Source: Streptomyces sp. 846.5
Lineage (GTDB): Bacteria > Actinomycetota > Actinomycetes > Streptomycetales > Streptomycetaceae
Direction of reading: 5' to 3'
Length of the DNA: 64,000 bases
Assembly (NCBI RefSeq): GCF_004365705.1
Contig: NZ_SOBN01000001.1
Location: 4,946,001-5,010,000 of the forward strand
Below are positions 36,411 through 46,433 of this stretch, in pieces. The notes below the pieces were generated by a model, which saw nothing but the letters and a program-made list of their open reading frames with translations, had not been told where the DNA came from and ran no database searches. A program made the translations under genes and the position numbers. Within the stretch, counting starts at the first letter, position 1. Each line of letters opens with the position of its first letter.

Positions 36411-38738
36411 TCAGAACTGCCGGTTCGGGTCGGGGTCGGGCAGGTCGGCGGCGACAAGAAGGCGTCGGCAGATGTGAGCCAACGGGGTGTCCCTGTTCGC
36501 CTCGGCAAGAGTCCGCACCAGGTGGCTGAGGCGTAGCCGGTCGTCCTCGGTCACCGCCAACGCCCGGAGCAGGGAGGCGATGTCCTGTTCGGCCTCCGGG
36601 TCGTGCTCGGCGGTGCGGATCCAGTGGCGCAGCAGTTCTCTGGCGTCGTCGGTGTACTTCGGTTCGGAGAGGGCGGCCCACCAGAGGCAGACCAGGTGCT
36701 GTCGGTCCTGGGGCTCGTCGGCCTCGGCCAGCGTGGTCACCGAGGGAGGGCCACCTGCGGTCGCCGCGCCCAGGGAGTACCAGCGCAGCAAGGAGGGCCA
36801 ACTGAGGGGGGTGCTGACGGCGTCCTCGGAGTACCAACCGGCCTGGAGGAAGGCGATCAGGGCCAGGTCGCGCTTGGCTCCCCGGGGTTCCAGCCAGGAG
36901 ACGAGCCGGGCCAGTACCAAGGAGCGGCTGGTCGTCACCAGCAGCAGGGAGGTGGCGCTCTGCAGGGCCTTCGTCTCGTCCGGGCCCGGGTCGGCTCCCG
37001 GCTTGGAGACCAGGTCGCCGAGGTCGCGGAGAGCCTCCTCCGGTGCCACCGACCCGATCAGGCCGTGGCTGCGGATCCCGGTCCATCTGACCCGTTCGTC
37101 CGTGCTGAGACACCAGTTGCGGAGGATCAGGGGCACTGCGGCCGCGCCGGTGGACCAGGCGAGCAGGGTGAGCGTGTTCGCTGCTTGGAGCCGCAGCGTG
37201 AACAGCGGCGACGAGGCCCAGGGCTGCAGGAGCCGCGGCATGACGGATGGCAGGTCGAGGGCGGCCAGTACGGCAGTGGCGCTGGCCGCACGGGTGCGTA
37301 CCATCGGGTCGCCGCTTCCGGCGAGGGCGCTGATCCAGTCGATCAGGGCAGGCCGGGCCGAGGGATGGCCCAACCAGACTTCGCTCAGCAGCGCGGACCG
37401 GATCCGCTGGTCGTCGAAGGTGGCGATCTGCTGGGGAAGGGCTCCCCAGACGGTGGTCTCGTTGCGTTCGGAGAGCGTGGCCCGGGCCGACTCGAGTCGT
37501 TTCCTCGCCGGGAGGCCGAACACCGGTGTGCCGGCCTGCTGTTCGGGATTCTCGATCCGCTGCAACCGCGTGTGGAGTTCGTCCCCGTGCTCGGCGGCGA
37601 GTGCGTAGGCGGCTCCGTCGAAGACTGCGAGGGAGACCAGGAAGGCCCTTTCGCGGAGGTCGGTGTCGGCGTTCGCGAACCAGTGTGCGATCTGTGTCTC
37701 GACGGCGCTCAGATCGAGCTCGGAGAGCTCCTCCTCGGTGGCCTCCCCGAAGGAGTAGCGGGCCAGCAGCTGGGCGTAGTCCTTGACTTCCTGCGGCGTG
37801 CGGGTGCTGCTGAGGAAGCTGCGGGTGGCCGGCAGTGCCAGGAGCTCGCCGACCCCCAGCGTTTCCGGCCGCAGGCCCGGGGCCGGCTCGCTGTCCGAGT
37901 CGCTCGGCCGCCGGCCGAGTTCCACCCGGACATGGGCGGTGAGCATCGCCTCACATGTCGGCGGCGTCCAATCCGCGGTCCAGTTGTTCCGCCTGAGGTC
38001 GGTCAGGAGAGATGAGTCCTCAGTGGTGATGACGAGGTATCCGCCGTCCTTGGCCAGCTTTGTGCGCAGGGTGCGCAGCCGGTCCTCCGAGAGGCGCCGG
38101 TTCCTGCTGACCGGGAGGTCCCACAGAACGTATCCGGGGGCGGGCTCGGTCTGGTTGAGCATGTCGTCCGGGCCGACGCCGGTGTCCAGGACCCGGACGG
38201 CACGCACCTCCAGAGCTCGGAGCAACGCCTTCGAGGCCGCGCAGCGACCGCTCGAATGCTTTCCGGTGAGCACCAGCACACGGGAGTCGCGCAGTCGGGT
38301 CAGGGCGGTTTCGAACCCGTCGCCCTTCTGGAAGACATCCATGAGTCGGTCGATCTCGGCAGCGGTGACCTCGCCCGCGTAGCGGGGAGCACTCGCGCCG
38401 GGGGCGTTGTGGTGGTGCACTTCGGTCTTGTTGCCGGTGATGACGTCGCCGTGGACCCGACCGCCCGACACAGTGTGCTGGTCGCCGCCGATCAGATGGC
38501 CGCTGACGCGGGGTGTGCCGCCGGCGAAGAGTGTGCCGTTGAAGGAGGGCGGCAGGTGGTCGAGGAGCTCCTGGGCAGCCTCCCAGGCACCCTGGGGCGG
38601 AGGGCCGGTCGCCGGGTCGGCGGCATCGGGTTCCGCGTCGGCGCCGGGCTTGGCCTCGCCCTTCCCAGCGGCCTTGGGGTCCGCCTTTCGGCCGGGATCC
38701 GCCGGGTCGGCAGGGTTCGCATCAGGAGTGCTGGTCAT
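36411..38738 (-). CDS. P-loop (STAND-like) protein with N-terminal glycine-rich tag and HEAT-like C-terminus
   Basis: The 775-residue protein has a disordered acidic/Pro N-terminus (1-50), then a glycine-rich module at 70-104 (GHLIGGDQ, TVSGGRVHGDVITGNK) shared with the C-terminus of the cyclase. The nucleotide-binding core has a Walker-A-like LTGKHSSGRC (159-166) with Arg in place of the usual Lys, a Walker-B-like YVLWDLP (Asp207) and a sensor-like LVITTED. Residues from about 400 on form an alpha-solenoid resembling HEAT repeats (VRTRAASATAVLAALDLPSVMPRLLQ, RLQAANTLTLLAW). This is the plan of regulatory NTPases in prokaryotic conflict systems. Its gene overlaps the cyclase gene by 17 bases, so the two are translationally coupled. 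Confidence 0.65.
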   Translation of the reverse strand: MTSTPDANPADPADPGRKADPKAAGKGEAKPGADAEPDAADPATGPPPQGAWEAAQELLDHLPPSFNGTLFAGGTPRVSGHLIGGDQHTVSGGRVHGDVITGNKTEVHHHNAPGASAPRYAGEVTAAEIDRLMDVFQKGDGFETALTRLRDSRVLVLTGKHSSGRCAASKALLRALEVRAVRVLDTGVGPDDMLNQTEPAPGYVLWDLPVSRNRRLSEDRLRTLRTKLAKDGGYLVITTEDSSLLTDLRRNNWTADWTPPTCEAMLTAHVRVELGRRPSDSDSEPAPGLRPETLGVGELLALPATRSFLSSTRTPQEVKDYAQLLARYSFGEATEEELSELDLSAVETQIAHWFANADTDLRERAFLVSLAVFDGAAYALAAEHGDELHTRLQRIENPEQQAGTPVFGLPARKRLESARATLSERNETTVWGALPQQIATFDDQRIRSALLSEVWLGHPSARPALIDWISALAGSGDPMVRTRAASATAVLAALDLPSVMPRLLQPWASSPLFTLRLQAANTLTLLAWSTGAAAVPLILRNWCLSTDERVRWTGIRSHGLIGSVAPEEALRDLGDLVSKPGADPGPDETKALQSATSLLLVTTSRSLVLARLVSWLEPRGAKRDLALIAFLQAGWYSEDAVSTPLSWPSLLRWYSLGAATAGGPPSVTTLAEADEPQDRQHLVCLWWAALSEPKYTDDARELLRHWIRTAEHDPEAEQDIASLLRALAVTEDDRLRLSHLVRTLAEANRDTPLAHICRRLLVAADLPDPDPNRQF

Positions 38739-39585
38739 CGGTTCCCCCGTTGTCGGTTCCCTTGTTGCCGAAAACGATGTCTCCGGTGATCTGCCCGCCC
38801 GAGACCATGGTCTGATCGCCTGCGATCAGGCTGCCGCCGAAGGACGGCGAACCTCCCAGGAACTGGATGGCGTTGCCCGCCGGGGGTGCCGGATGCTCCG
38901 TCGTCCCCGGCACGTCCGTCGGCTCTCCCGTGGCCGGCGGCTCGTCCGGCGGCTGCCGTACCCCGGCGGGCTCCGTCCCGGCCTCGGCCGACACGGCGGT
39001 GGTACCGCCTGTTCCGTGCACCCAGGCGGTGATCGGCCCCTCCTTCCCGGCGATCCGGGCCTCCTCGAACTCCTCGGGGTGGATCCCGGGGTGGCCGTGG
39101 CGGACGACGCCCCGGTAGACGGATTCCGACACGCACAGAACGCTCTGGTCGGCGCGGTCCCGAAGCGCGGTCCTCAGCGCGTCCGAGTTCAGCAGCCGGA
39201 ACGCCTGGTTGAGATCCCAGCCGACGACTCCGCCGATGACCCCGGCGATCTCGTGCAGGGCGACCTCACCGGAGGCGAGCACGACGCGGAGGCGAACCTG
39301 GGTACTGCTCGCGGCAACCCGGTTGTAGCCGTGAAGGATTGCCGGAGTCTCGGTGAGCAGGGCCTTCAGCAGGCGGGTCTTGGGAACGGCTGGGTCGATC
39401 AGGCTCATGACCGAGTCGCCCCGGTCCTCCAGCCGCAGCGCGGTCTGCTCGACGCCCGCCCTCTCCAGGGTCTCCCGGACGACGTCATAGAGGACTCGCC
39501 GCATGAAGGTCTGCTGTACGTCGTCGTGCTTTCCGAACCCTTCGATGTCGAACAGCAGGATCGTTCGGTTGGTGGGTTCTGGCAT
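38722..39585 (-). CDS. Class III nucleotidyl cyclase with C-terminal glycine-rich tag
   Basis: The ATG at 39585 has GAGAGG upstream and gives 287 residues. The catalytic domain (about 8-190) has both metal-binding aspartates (Asp13 in FDIEGF; Asp57 in DRGDS) and the transition-state pair Asn126 and Arg130 in WDLNQAFR, so it looks active. Base-selecting residues cannot be assigned by eye, so cAMP, cGMP, cCMP or cUMP are all possible; the PycTM-like gene in the operon favours cCMP/cUMP. A Pro/Thr linker leads to a C-terminal module (241-275; GSLIAGDQ, MVSGGQITGDIVFGNK) that matches one in the next protein at 19 of 35 positions. A CRP-type site and a Crp-family gene lie upstream. Confidence 0.82.
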   Translation of the reverse strand: MPEPTNRTILLFDIEGFGKHDDVQQTFMRRVLYDVVRETLERAGVEQTALRLEDRGDSVMSLIDPAVPKTRLLKALLTETPAILHGYNRVAASSTQVRLRVVLASGEVALHEIAGVIGGVVGWDLNQAFRLLNSDALRTALRDRADQSVLCVSESVYRGVVRHGHPGIHPEEFEEARIAGKEGPITAWVHGTGGTTAVSAEAGTEPAGVRQPPDEPPATGEPTDVPGTTEHPAPPAGNAIQFLGGSPSFGGSLIAGDQTMVSGGQITGDIVFGNKGTDNGGTDDQHS

Positions 39586-39668
39586 GACTGCCTCTCGACG
39601 GCTCGTTCGTTCAGAAGCAGGCTGGCGTGAATACCGTGAACCAGTGAGGACGGAGGGCACATCCGTTA

Positions 39669-39684
39669 TGTGACAGAGTGCACA
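39669..39684 (-). promoter_or_regulatory. CRP-type binding site between the Crp-family gene and the cyclase operon
   Basis: TGTGA-N6-GCACA differs from the consensus TGTGA-N6-TCACA at a single position and has the GTG-N8-CAC core. It lies 84-99 bases upstream of the cyclase start, within the 152-base gap behind the Crp-family gene. No certain -35/-10 pair could be picked out, so activation or repression cannot be decided. Confidence 0.65.
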
Positions 39685-39737
39685 GAGCGAGTGTCTGAGC
39701 TCTTCCGGCGACAGATAGTCGATGGAACCTGAGCAAA

Positions 39738-40493
39738 TCAGTCGTATATCTGATCGGTTCTGCGCAGCAGTTCGGGTCGCACGATGACCAGGCGACGCCG
39801 GTGGGTGGCGATGACGCCGCGCTCCCGCAAGACCCTCAGCAGCCGCGTCACTGCCTCGCGCGAGGCCCCGACCGAGCCCGCCAGCTCCTGCTGGCTCAGC
39901 GGGACGGCGACCACGATGCCCTCGTCGGTGGTGATCCCATGGGCGCGCGCGAGTTCCAGCAACAGCCCTGACAGGCGCTCGCTCACGGTGAGTGCCCCGA
40001 ACTCCAGCCTGCGCTGGTCCCCGCTGCGCAGGCGGTCCACAGTGAGGCTGAGCAACTGCAGGGCGGCATGCGGCGTCCGGTGCAGATAGTCGGTGAACTG
40101 GTCCTGGTCGACGGCGACGGCCTCGACGGATTCCAAAGAGGTCACTGTCGCGGATCTGGGCCGCCCGCTGACCGCGGCGGACTCCCCGACGATGTCACCG
40201 GGACCACGCAGGGCGAGCAGCGCCTCGTAGCCGTTGACGGCGGACACGGTCACCTTCAACCAGCCGTGCACGATCAGGAGTACATGGGCCGAAGGCTCCT
40301 CCTGCCTTATGACGACGGACCGGGCGGGATAGCGGATGGTCCGGCCCAGGTCCAGCAGGGACTCCCGCTCGGCCTGCTCGAGGCGCGCGAGGAAGGGAAC
40401 CCGGTCATCGAGGCTGCGGTCCGCTCGGGACGCCGGTCTCCGACGAGTTGGCGGTGAATCGTCGGCTGCACCCCAGAACTCGCCTGTGCTCAT
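39738..40493 (-). CDS. Crp/Fnr-family transcriptional regulator with intact cyclic-nucleotide cassette
   Basis: The ATG at 40493, behind GGGGG, gives 251 residues. The N-terminal cyclic-nucleotide-binding barrel (about 30-150) contains the phosphate-binding cassette GESAAVSGRPRSATV with the key Glu104, Arg113 and Ser114. The C-terminal winged helix-turn-helix (LSQQELAGSVGASREAVTRLLRVL, about 199-222) is of Crp type. There is no FNR-type cysteine cluster, so a nucleotide ligand is likely. It faces the same way as the cyclase operon and lies just upstream, with a CRP-type site in between, suggesting it reads the cyclase product or cAMP. Confidence 0.88.
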   Translation of the reverse strand: MSTGEFWGAADDSPPTRRRPASRADRSLDDRVPFLARLEQAERESLLDLGRTIRYPARSVVIRQEEPSAHVLLIVHGWLKVTVSAVNGYEALLALRGPGDIVGESAAVSGRPRSATVTSLESVEAVAVDQDQFTDYLHRTPHAALQLLSLTVDRLRSGDQRRLEFGALTVSERLSGLLLELARAHGITTDEGIVVAVPLSQQELAGSVGASREAVTRLLRVLRERGVIATHRRRLVIVRPELLRRTDQIYD

Positions 40494-40823
40494 CAAATCC
40501 CCCGATTTCACCACGTTCCAGGTGTGTTGACTGGAAATATAGAAAGTACTCGGGTGCCGGAGGATTCAGCCAGGCTTTTGCCAAGTTGCCGGGGTGGCGA
40601 ATTCAATTCCAGTGCGACGACTGTTCGACGAGTTCATTTGCGGTCGCCGTACCGTGGGGGGGGGACGGTGGAACTGACTGTCGCGGATGCGGTATCTGTC
40701 CGCGTGATCGTCATCGGGATCGACGGTTGACGCGCGGCTCGGCCGGACGCGTGTGGCAAGCTGTCCCCGCCCGGTCCCGCCCGCGGCACAACCAGACCGC
40801 CAGACCCAGGGGTTGAACGAGCG
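40494..40823. other. Divergent intergenic region (Crp-family gene / DUF2637 gene)
   Basis: This 330-base gap is AT-richer than its surroundings at the Crp end. It holds an inverted repeat TTCCAG (40516-40521) / CTGGAA (40531-40536), and on the minus strand a -10-like TATATT (40541-40536), about 45 bases before the Crp start. A run of G (near 40656-40663) lies in the middle. I see no open frame with coding character. Confidence 0.5.
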
Positions 40824-42128
40824 ATGGCAGGCCCTGCGATAACCCGTACGCACCGTGTACTCATCGGCGTGGTCGCCGCCGGTGCCTTCATCATCGCCGG
40901 TATCGGCTTCACCGGTTCCTATGCCGCGGTGCGTGAACTGGCCCTGCACAAGGGCTTTGGGAACTTCTCCTATGTCTTCCCGATCGGCGTGGACGTCGGC
41001 ATCGCCGTCCTGCTGGCGCTGGACCTGGTGCTGACCTGGCTGCGCATCCCCTTCCCGCTGCTGCGGCAGACCGCGTGGCTGCTCACCGCCGGGACCATCG
41101 TCTTCAACGCGGCCTCCTCCTGGGGGGACCCGCTGGCGATGGCGATGCACGCCATCATCCCGGTGCTCTTCGTGGTGGTGGTGGAGGCGGCCCGGCACGC
41201 GATCGGGCGGATCGCCGACATCAGCGCGGACCGGCACATGGAGTCGGTGCGGCTGATGCGCTGGCTCCTCTCGCCGGTGCCCACCTTCCGGCTGTGGCGG
41301 CGGATGAAGCTGTGGGAGCTGCGCTCCTACGACGACGTGGTCCGGCTGGAGCAGAACCGGCTGGTCTACCGCACCCATCTGCGGGCCAGGTACGGCCGTG
41401 GCTGGCGCCGCCAGGCGCCGATCGAGACGCTGCTGCCGCTGAAGCTGGCCAAGTACGGGGTCCCGCTGGACCTCGACGTGATCCGCAACACCCCGCTGAC
41501 CGCCGCGGAGCAGGCCGCGCCGGCGCCCCAGCTCGCGTCGGCGGCCGCGCCCGCACCGGCGCAGGTTCCGTTCCCCACGCCGGTGCAGCAGCCGGAGCCG
41601 GCGCCGGTGCAGTACATGGACCAGATCCCGCTCGCCCGCCCGTTCGCCCAGGCGGCCCCCTTCGCCCAGACGGCCCCCGTGGCTCCGGAGGCTCCCCAGT
41701 CGGTCCTCGGCTTCCGCCCGGTGCCCCGGACCCGGCCGGTGCCGGACCCCGACCCGGTCGCCGTCCTGACCAAGCTGGTCAACGCCCGCCACCGGATCCC
41801 CACCGAGCCGGAGCCGGTCGACGCCGAGCCGGTCCAGGACGACCAGGGCCCCGAGGTCTGGTTCAACGCCAGGAACTCCCCCGAGCCCGACCCGGCCGTC
41901 GAGCCCGAGCACGCCACCGACACCGCCGACCCCCTCGACGCCTACCTCGACGGCCTGCTCAGCTACCGCGAGGCGCACGGCGTCGACCCGGACCCGGACC
42001 GCCTCTCCGAGCACCTCTACATCAACCACGGACTCGCCGCCCCCAGCGGTGACCAGCCGATCGGCGCCGAGGCGCTGCGCCGGCACTGGCCCGAACTCCA
42101 GCAGCGCTTCGCCGCCCGCTTCGAGTAG
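40824..42128 (+). CDS. DUF2637 membrane protein
   Basis: The 434-residue protein has four predicted membrane helices in its first 125 residues (VLIGVVAAGAFIIAGIGFTGSY, YVFPIGVDVGIAVLLALDLVL, TAWLLTAGTIVFNAASSWG, AMHAIIPVLFVVVVEAARHAIG), the DUF2637 pattern also seen in Streptomyces Spd-type plasmid-spread proteins. A basic segment follows (RLMRWLLSPVPTFRLWRRMKLWELRSYDDV), then an Ala/Pro-rich linker and an acidic C-terminal region ending in a conserved helical segment (SYREAHGVDPDPDRLSEHLY). Function is unknown; chromosomal copies are common in streptomycetes. Confidence 0.8.
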   Translation: MAGPAITRTHRVLIGVVAAGAFIIAGIGFTGSYAAVRELALHKGFGNFSYVFPIGVDVGIAVLLALDLVLTWLRIPFPLLRQTAWLLTAGTIVFNAASSWGDPLAMAMHAIIPVLFVVVVEAARHAIGRIADISADRHMESVRLMRWLLSPVPTFRLWRRMKLWELRSYDDVVRLEQNRLVYRTHLRARYGRGWRRQAPIETLLPLKLAKYGVPLDLDVIRNTPLTAAEQAAPAPQLASAAAPAPAQVPFPTPVQQPEPAPVQYMDQIPLARPFAQAAPFAQTAPVAPEAPQSVLGFRPVPRTRPVPDPDPVAVLTKLVNARHRIPTEPEPVDAEPVQDDQGPEVWFNARNSPEPDPAVEPEHATDTADPLDAYLDGLLSYREAHGVDPDPDRLSEHLYINHGLAAPSGDQPIGAEALRRHWPELQQRFAARFE

Positions 42129-42218
42129 CCGCCGGGATTCGCCGCCCGCCCGGGTGCTGAGGTTGTGTCACAACTCCTCCACGCAGCGCCCGGGCACGAT
42201 GCGATCTCCCCGAACGTC

Positions 42219-42246
42219 TTGCACTATGGGGATAGGACCCTATGGA
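42219..42246 (+). promoter_or_regulatory. Possible promoter for the DUF1707/DUF4190 gene
   Basis: TTGCAC (42219-42224) and TATGGA (42241-42246) are spaced 16 bases apart, about 54 bases before the start codon. Confidence 0.35.
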
Positions 42247-42299
42247 TTGAGACGCCGTGCCCGGGCTCAGCCGCCAGGGTGCAACCGGGGAGGTCGCCG

Positions 42300-43067
42300 A
42301 TGTCCGCGCACCAGGAGCCCAAGCATCCGATGCAGCGGTGGCAGGGCGCGCAGCCGGCACGCCCCGGGCGACCGACTGTTCCGTACGGTCAGCAGCCCGT
42401 GCCCGCGCAGCCACGGTCGGCCATGGACGGAATCGCCGGGATCGCCGGGATCGCCGGCATGCGGGCCTCGCACGCGGACCGCGAGCGGACGATCGACGTG
42501 CTCAAGGCCGCCTACGCCGAGGGCAGGCTCACCCCGGACGAGTACAACGACCGGGTGGAGCAGATCTACCGCTCGCAGACCTACGGCGAGCTGTCCGGTG
42601 TCATCCAGGACCTCCCCAGCGGCCCGATGCCGGTGCCCTATCTGACGCCCACGCCGGTGATCCCCGCCGTCTTCGCCCCGGCCCCGGGCAGCTATCCGCT
42701 GCCCGGCCCGTACGCCTACGGCCGTCCGTTCGATCCCTACAGCGTGAACCCCTACGCCCCGCCGCCCCGGCTGCGCCGCACCAACGGCCTCGCGGTGGCC
42801 GCGCTGGTGCTGGGCCTGGCCGAGCTGCCGACCCTGGGCGTGACCGCCCTCCCGGCGCTGATCTGCGGACACATCGCCCGCGGCCAGCTGCGCGACCGGG
42901 ACGAGGACGGCGACGGGATGGCGGTGGCCGGGATCGCGCTGGGCTGGATCGCGGTGGCGATCTTCTTCGTGGTGCTCTTCCTCGGCGTGGCCGCCAGCCA
43001 CAGCACCGGCGGCGGGATGATGCCCGCACCCGCCGCCCCGGCCGCTCCCGCCGCCGGCGGCAACTGA
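42300..43067 (+). CDS. DUF1707 (SHOCT-like) and DUF4190 membrane protein
   Basis: The 255-residue protein starts at ATG 42300 behind GGGGAGG. Residues about 54-105 form a DUF1707 domain (MRASHADRERTIDVLKAAYAEGRLTPDEYNDRV with the QIYRSQTYGELSGVIQDLP end). A Pro/Tyr-rich linker leads to a DUF4190 region with two membrane helices flanking GHIARGQLRDRDEDGDGMAVAG. This pairing is frequent in actinobacteria; the protein is probably a small membrane-anchored regulator, function unknown. Confidence 0.85.
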   Translation: MSAHQEPKHPMQRWQGAQPARPGRPTVPYGQQPVPAQPRSAMDGIAGIAGIAGMRASHADRERTIDVLKAAYAEGRLTPDEYNDRVEQIYRSQTYGELSGVIQDLPSGPMPVPYLTPTPVIPAVFAPAPGSYPLPGPYAYGRPFDPYSVNPYAPPPRLRRTNGLAVAALVLGLAELPTLGVTALPALICGHIARGQLRDRDEDGDGMAVAGIALGWIAVAIFFVVLFLGVAASHSTGGGMMPAPAAPAAPAAGGN

Positions 43068-43157
43068 GCACTGTCGGCCCACCCGTCCCAGCACACTCCG
43101 GCCACCCTCGCAACTGCTCCAGCCACCACCGCGCTGACCTGCGGCTGCCTATGTGTT

Positions 43158-43186
43158 TTGACCCGCGCCGATGCGCTAGGTACGCT
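43158..43186 (+). promoter_or_regulatory. str operon (rpsL) promoter
   Basis: TTGACC (43158-43163) and TACGCT (43181-43186), separated by 17 bases, predict a start near 43193 and a 200-base leader before rpsL. The gap 43068-43394 holds no gene. Confidence 0.8.
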
Positions 43187-43308
43187 CTGACCTTGTGCCT
43201 GGGGTGTCCCCGGGTCTCTTGTGCGTGCGTGCATATCAGCCGCCGCGTCATGGGAACCGCGCTTCCACACCGCTCCTCCGCAAGGAGTCGAGGGGATGGG
43301 AAGTGGCC

Positions 43309-43332
43309 CGACACACCCGACCGCGTGGGTCG
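43309..43332 (+). promoter_or_regulatory. Leader element shared with rpsJ (rpsL copy)
   Basis: These 24 bases recur at 57180-57203 with one substitution. They contain CCGACC-GCGTG-GGTCGG, a 6-bp hairpin, here enclosed by a further CCGAC/GTCGG pair. The element ends 62 bases before the rpsL start codon. Confidence 0.65.
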
Positions 43333-43394
43333 GCGTCGGAGAGACACAACCAGGGTAGTTTCACCAGAGATGGCACAAAGAAGACGGAGATAGC

Positions 43395-43766
43395 GTGCCT
43401 ACGATTCAGCAGCTGGTCCGAAAGGGCCGGCAGGACAAGGTCGAGAAGAACAAGACGCCCGCACTGAAGGGTTCGCCTCAGCGCCGCGGCGTCTGCACGC
43501 GTGTGTACACGACCACCCCGAAGAAGCCGAACTCGGCTCTCCGCAAGGTCGCCCGCGTGCGCCTCACCAGTGGTATCGAGGTCACCGCCTACATTCCGGG
43601 CGAGGGTCACAACCTGCAGGAGCACTCCATCGTGCTCGTGCGTGGCGGTCGTGTGAAGGACCTGCCGGGTGTGCGTTACAAGATCATCCGCGGCTCGCTC
43701 GACACCCAGGGTGTCAAGAACCGCAAGCAGGCCCGCAGCCGCTACGGCGCCAAGAAGGAGAAGTAA
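43395..43766 (+). CDS. rpsL: 30S ribosomal protein S12
   Basis: The 123-residue uS12 starts at GTG 43395 behind ACGGAGA. Its conserved loops [18 protein letters not shown] and [12 protein letters not shown] keep the lysines (43 and 88) whose change gives streptomycin resistance, so the sensitive form is predicted. It monitors decoding at the A-site and heads the str operon. Confidence 0.98.
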   Translation: MPTIQQLVRKGRQDKVEKNKTPALKGSPQRRGVCTRVYTTTPKKPNSALRKVARVRLTSGIEVTAYIPGEGHNLQEHSIVLVRGGRVKDLPGVRYKIIRGSLDTQGVKNRKQARSRYGAKKEK

Positions 43767-43768
43767 GA

Positions 43769-44239
43769 ATGCCTCGTAAGGGCCCCGCCCCGAAGCGCCC
43801 GGTCATCATCGACCCGGTTTACGGCTCCCCTGTGGTGACGTCGCTCGTCAACAAGATCCTCCTGCACGGCAAGCGCTCCACCGCCGAGCGCATCGTGTAC
43901 GGCGCCCTCGAGGGCGTCCGCGAGAAGACCGGTGCAGACCCGGTGGTCGCGCTCAAGCGCGCCCTGGAGAACGTCAAGCCGACCCTTGAGGTCAAGTCCC
44001 GCCGTGTCGGTGGCGCGACCTACCAGGTGCCGGTCGAGGTCAAGCCGGGCCGTGCCAACACCCTGGCGCTGCGCTGGCTCGTCGGTTACTCCCGCGCCCG
44101 TCGCGAGAAGACCATGACCGAGCGTCTGCTCAACGAGATCCTGGACGCGAGCAACGGTCTGGGCGCCTCCGTGAAGCGTCGCGAGGACACCCACAAGATG
44201 GCCGAGTCCAACAAGGCCTTCGCGCACTACCGCTGGTAG
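43769..44239 (+). CDS. rpsG: 30S ribosomal protein S7
   Basis: The 156-residue uS7 starts at ATG 43769, 2 bases after rpsL. Motifs include [38 protein letters not shown] and [21 protein letters not shown]-type C-terminus. It nucleates the 30S head and in E. coli represses this operon. Confidence 0.98.
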   Translation: MPRKGPAPKRPVIIDPVYGSPVVTSLVNKILLHGKRSTAERIVYGALEGVREKTGADPVVALKRALENVKPTLEVKSRRVGGATYQVPVEVKPGRANTLALRWLVGYSRARREKTMTERLLNEILDASNGLGASVKRREDTHKMAESNKAFAHYRW

Positions 44240-44281
44240 TCCGAACCCCGTCAGAAACAAGAAAGAGAGAGACGAGCCACC

Positions 44282-46387
<2,106 letters not shown>

Positions 46388-46433
46388 GGACCGGGACATC
46401 CCGGTACGTACCACCCTTTAGGCTGTAGGAGGT

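Noticed and set aside
35341-37113. Longer reading frame extending the SPFH-like gene upstream to 37113
   Set aside because: The extension lies antisense in another frame within the P-loop gene, has low-complexity composition, and a strong AGGAGGG site sets the start at 36369.
39738-40493. FNR-type oxygen sensor reading for the Crp-family gene
   Set aside because: There is no N-terminal cysteine cluster, whereas the cyclic-nucleotide cassette is complete.
42163-42175. GTTGTG-T-CACAAC palindrome upstream of the DUF1707 gene as a CRP site
   Set aside because: The half-sites are one base apart, not separated by six, so it does not fit a CRP operator; it may be a different operator or chance.
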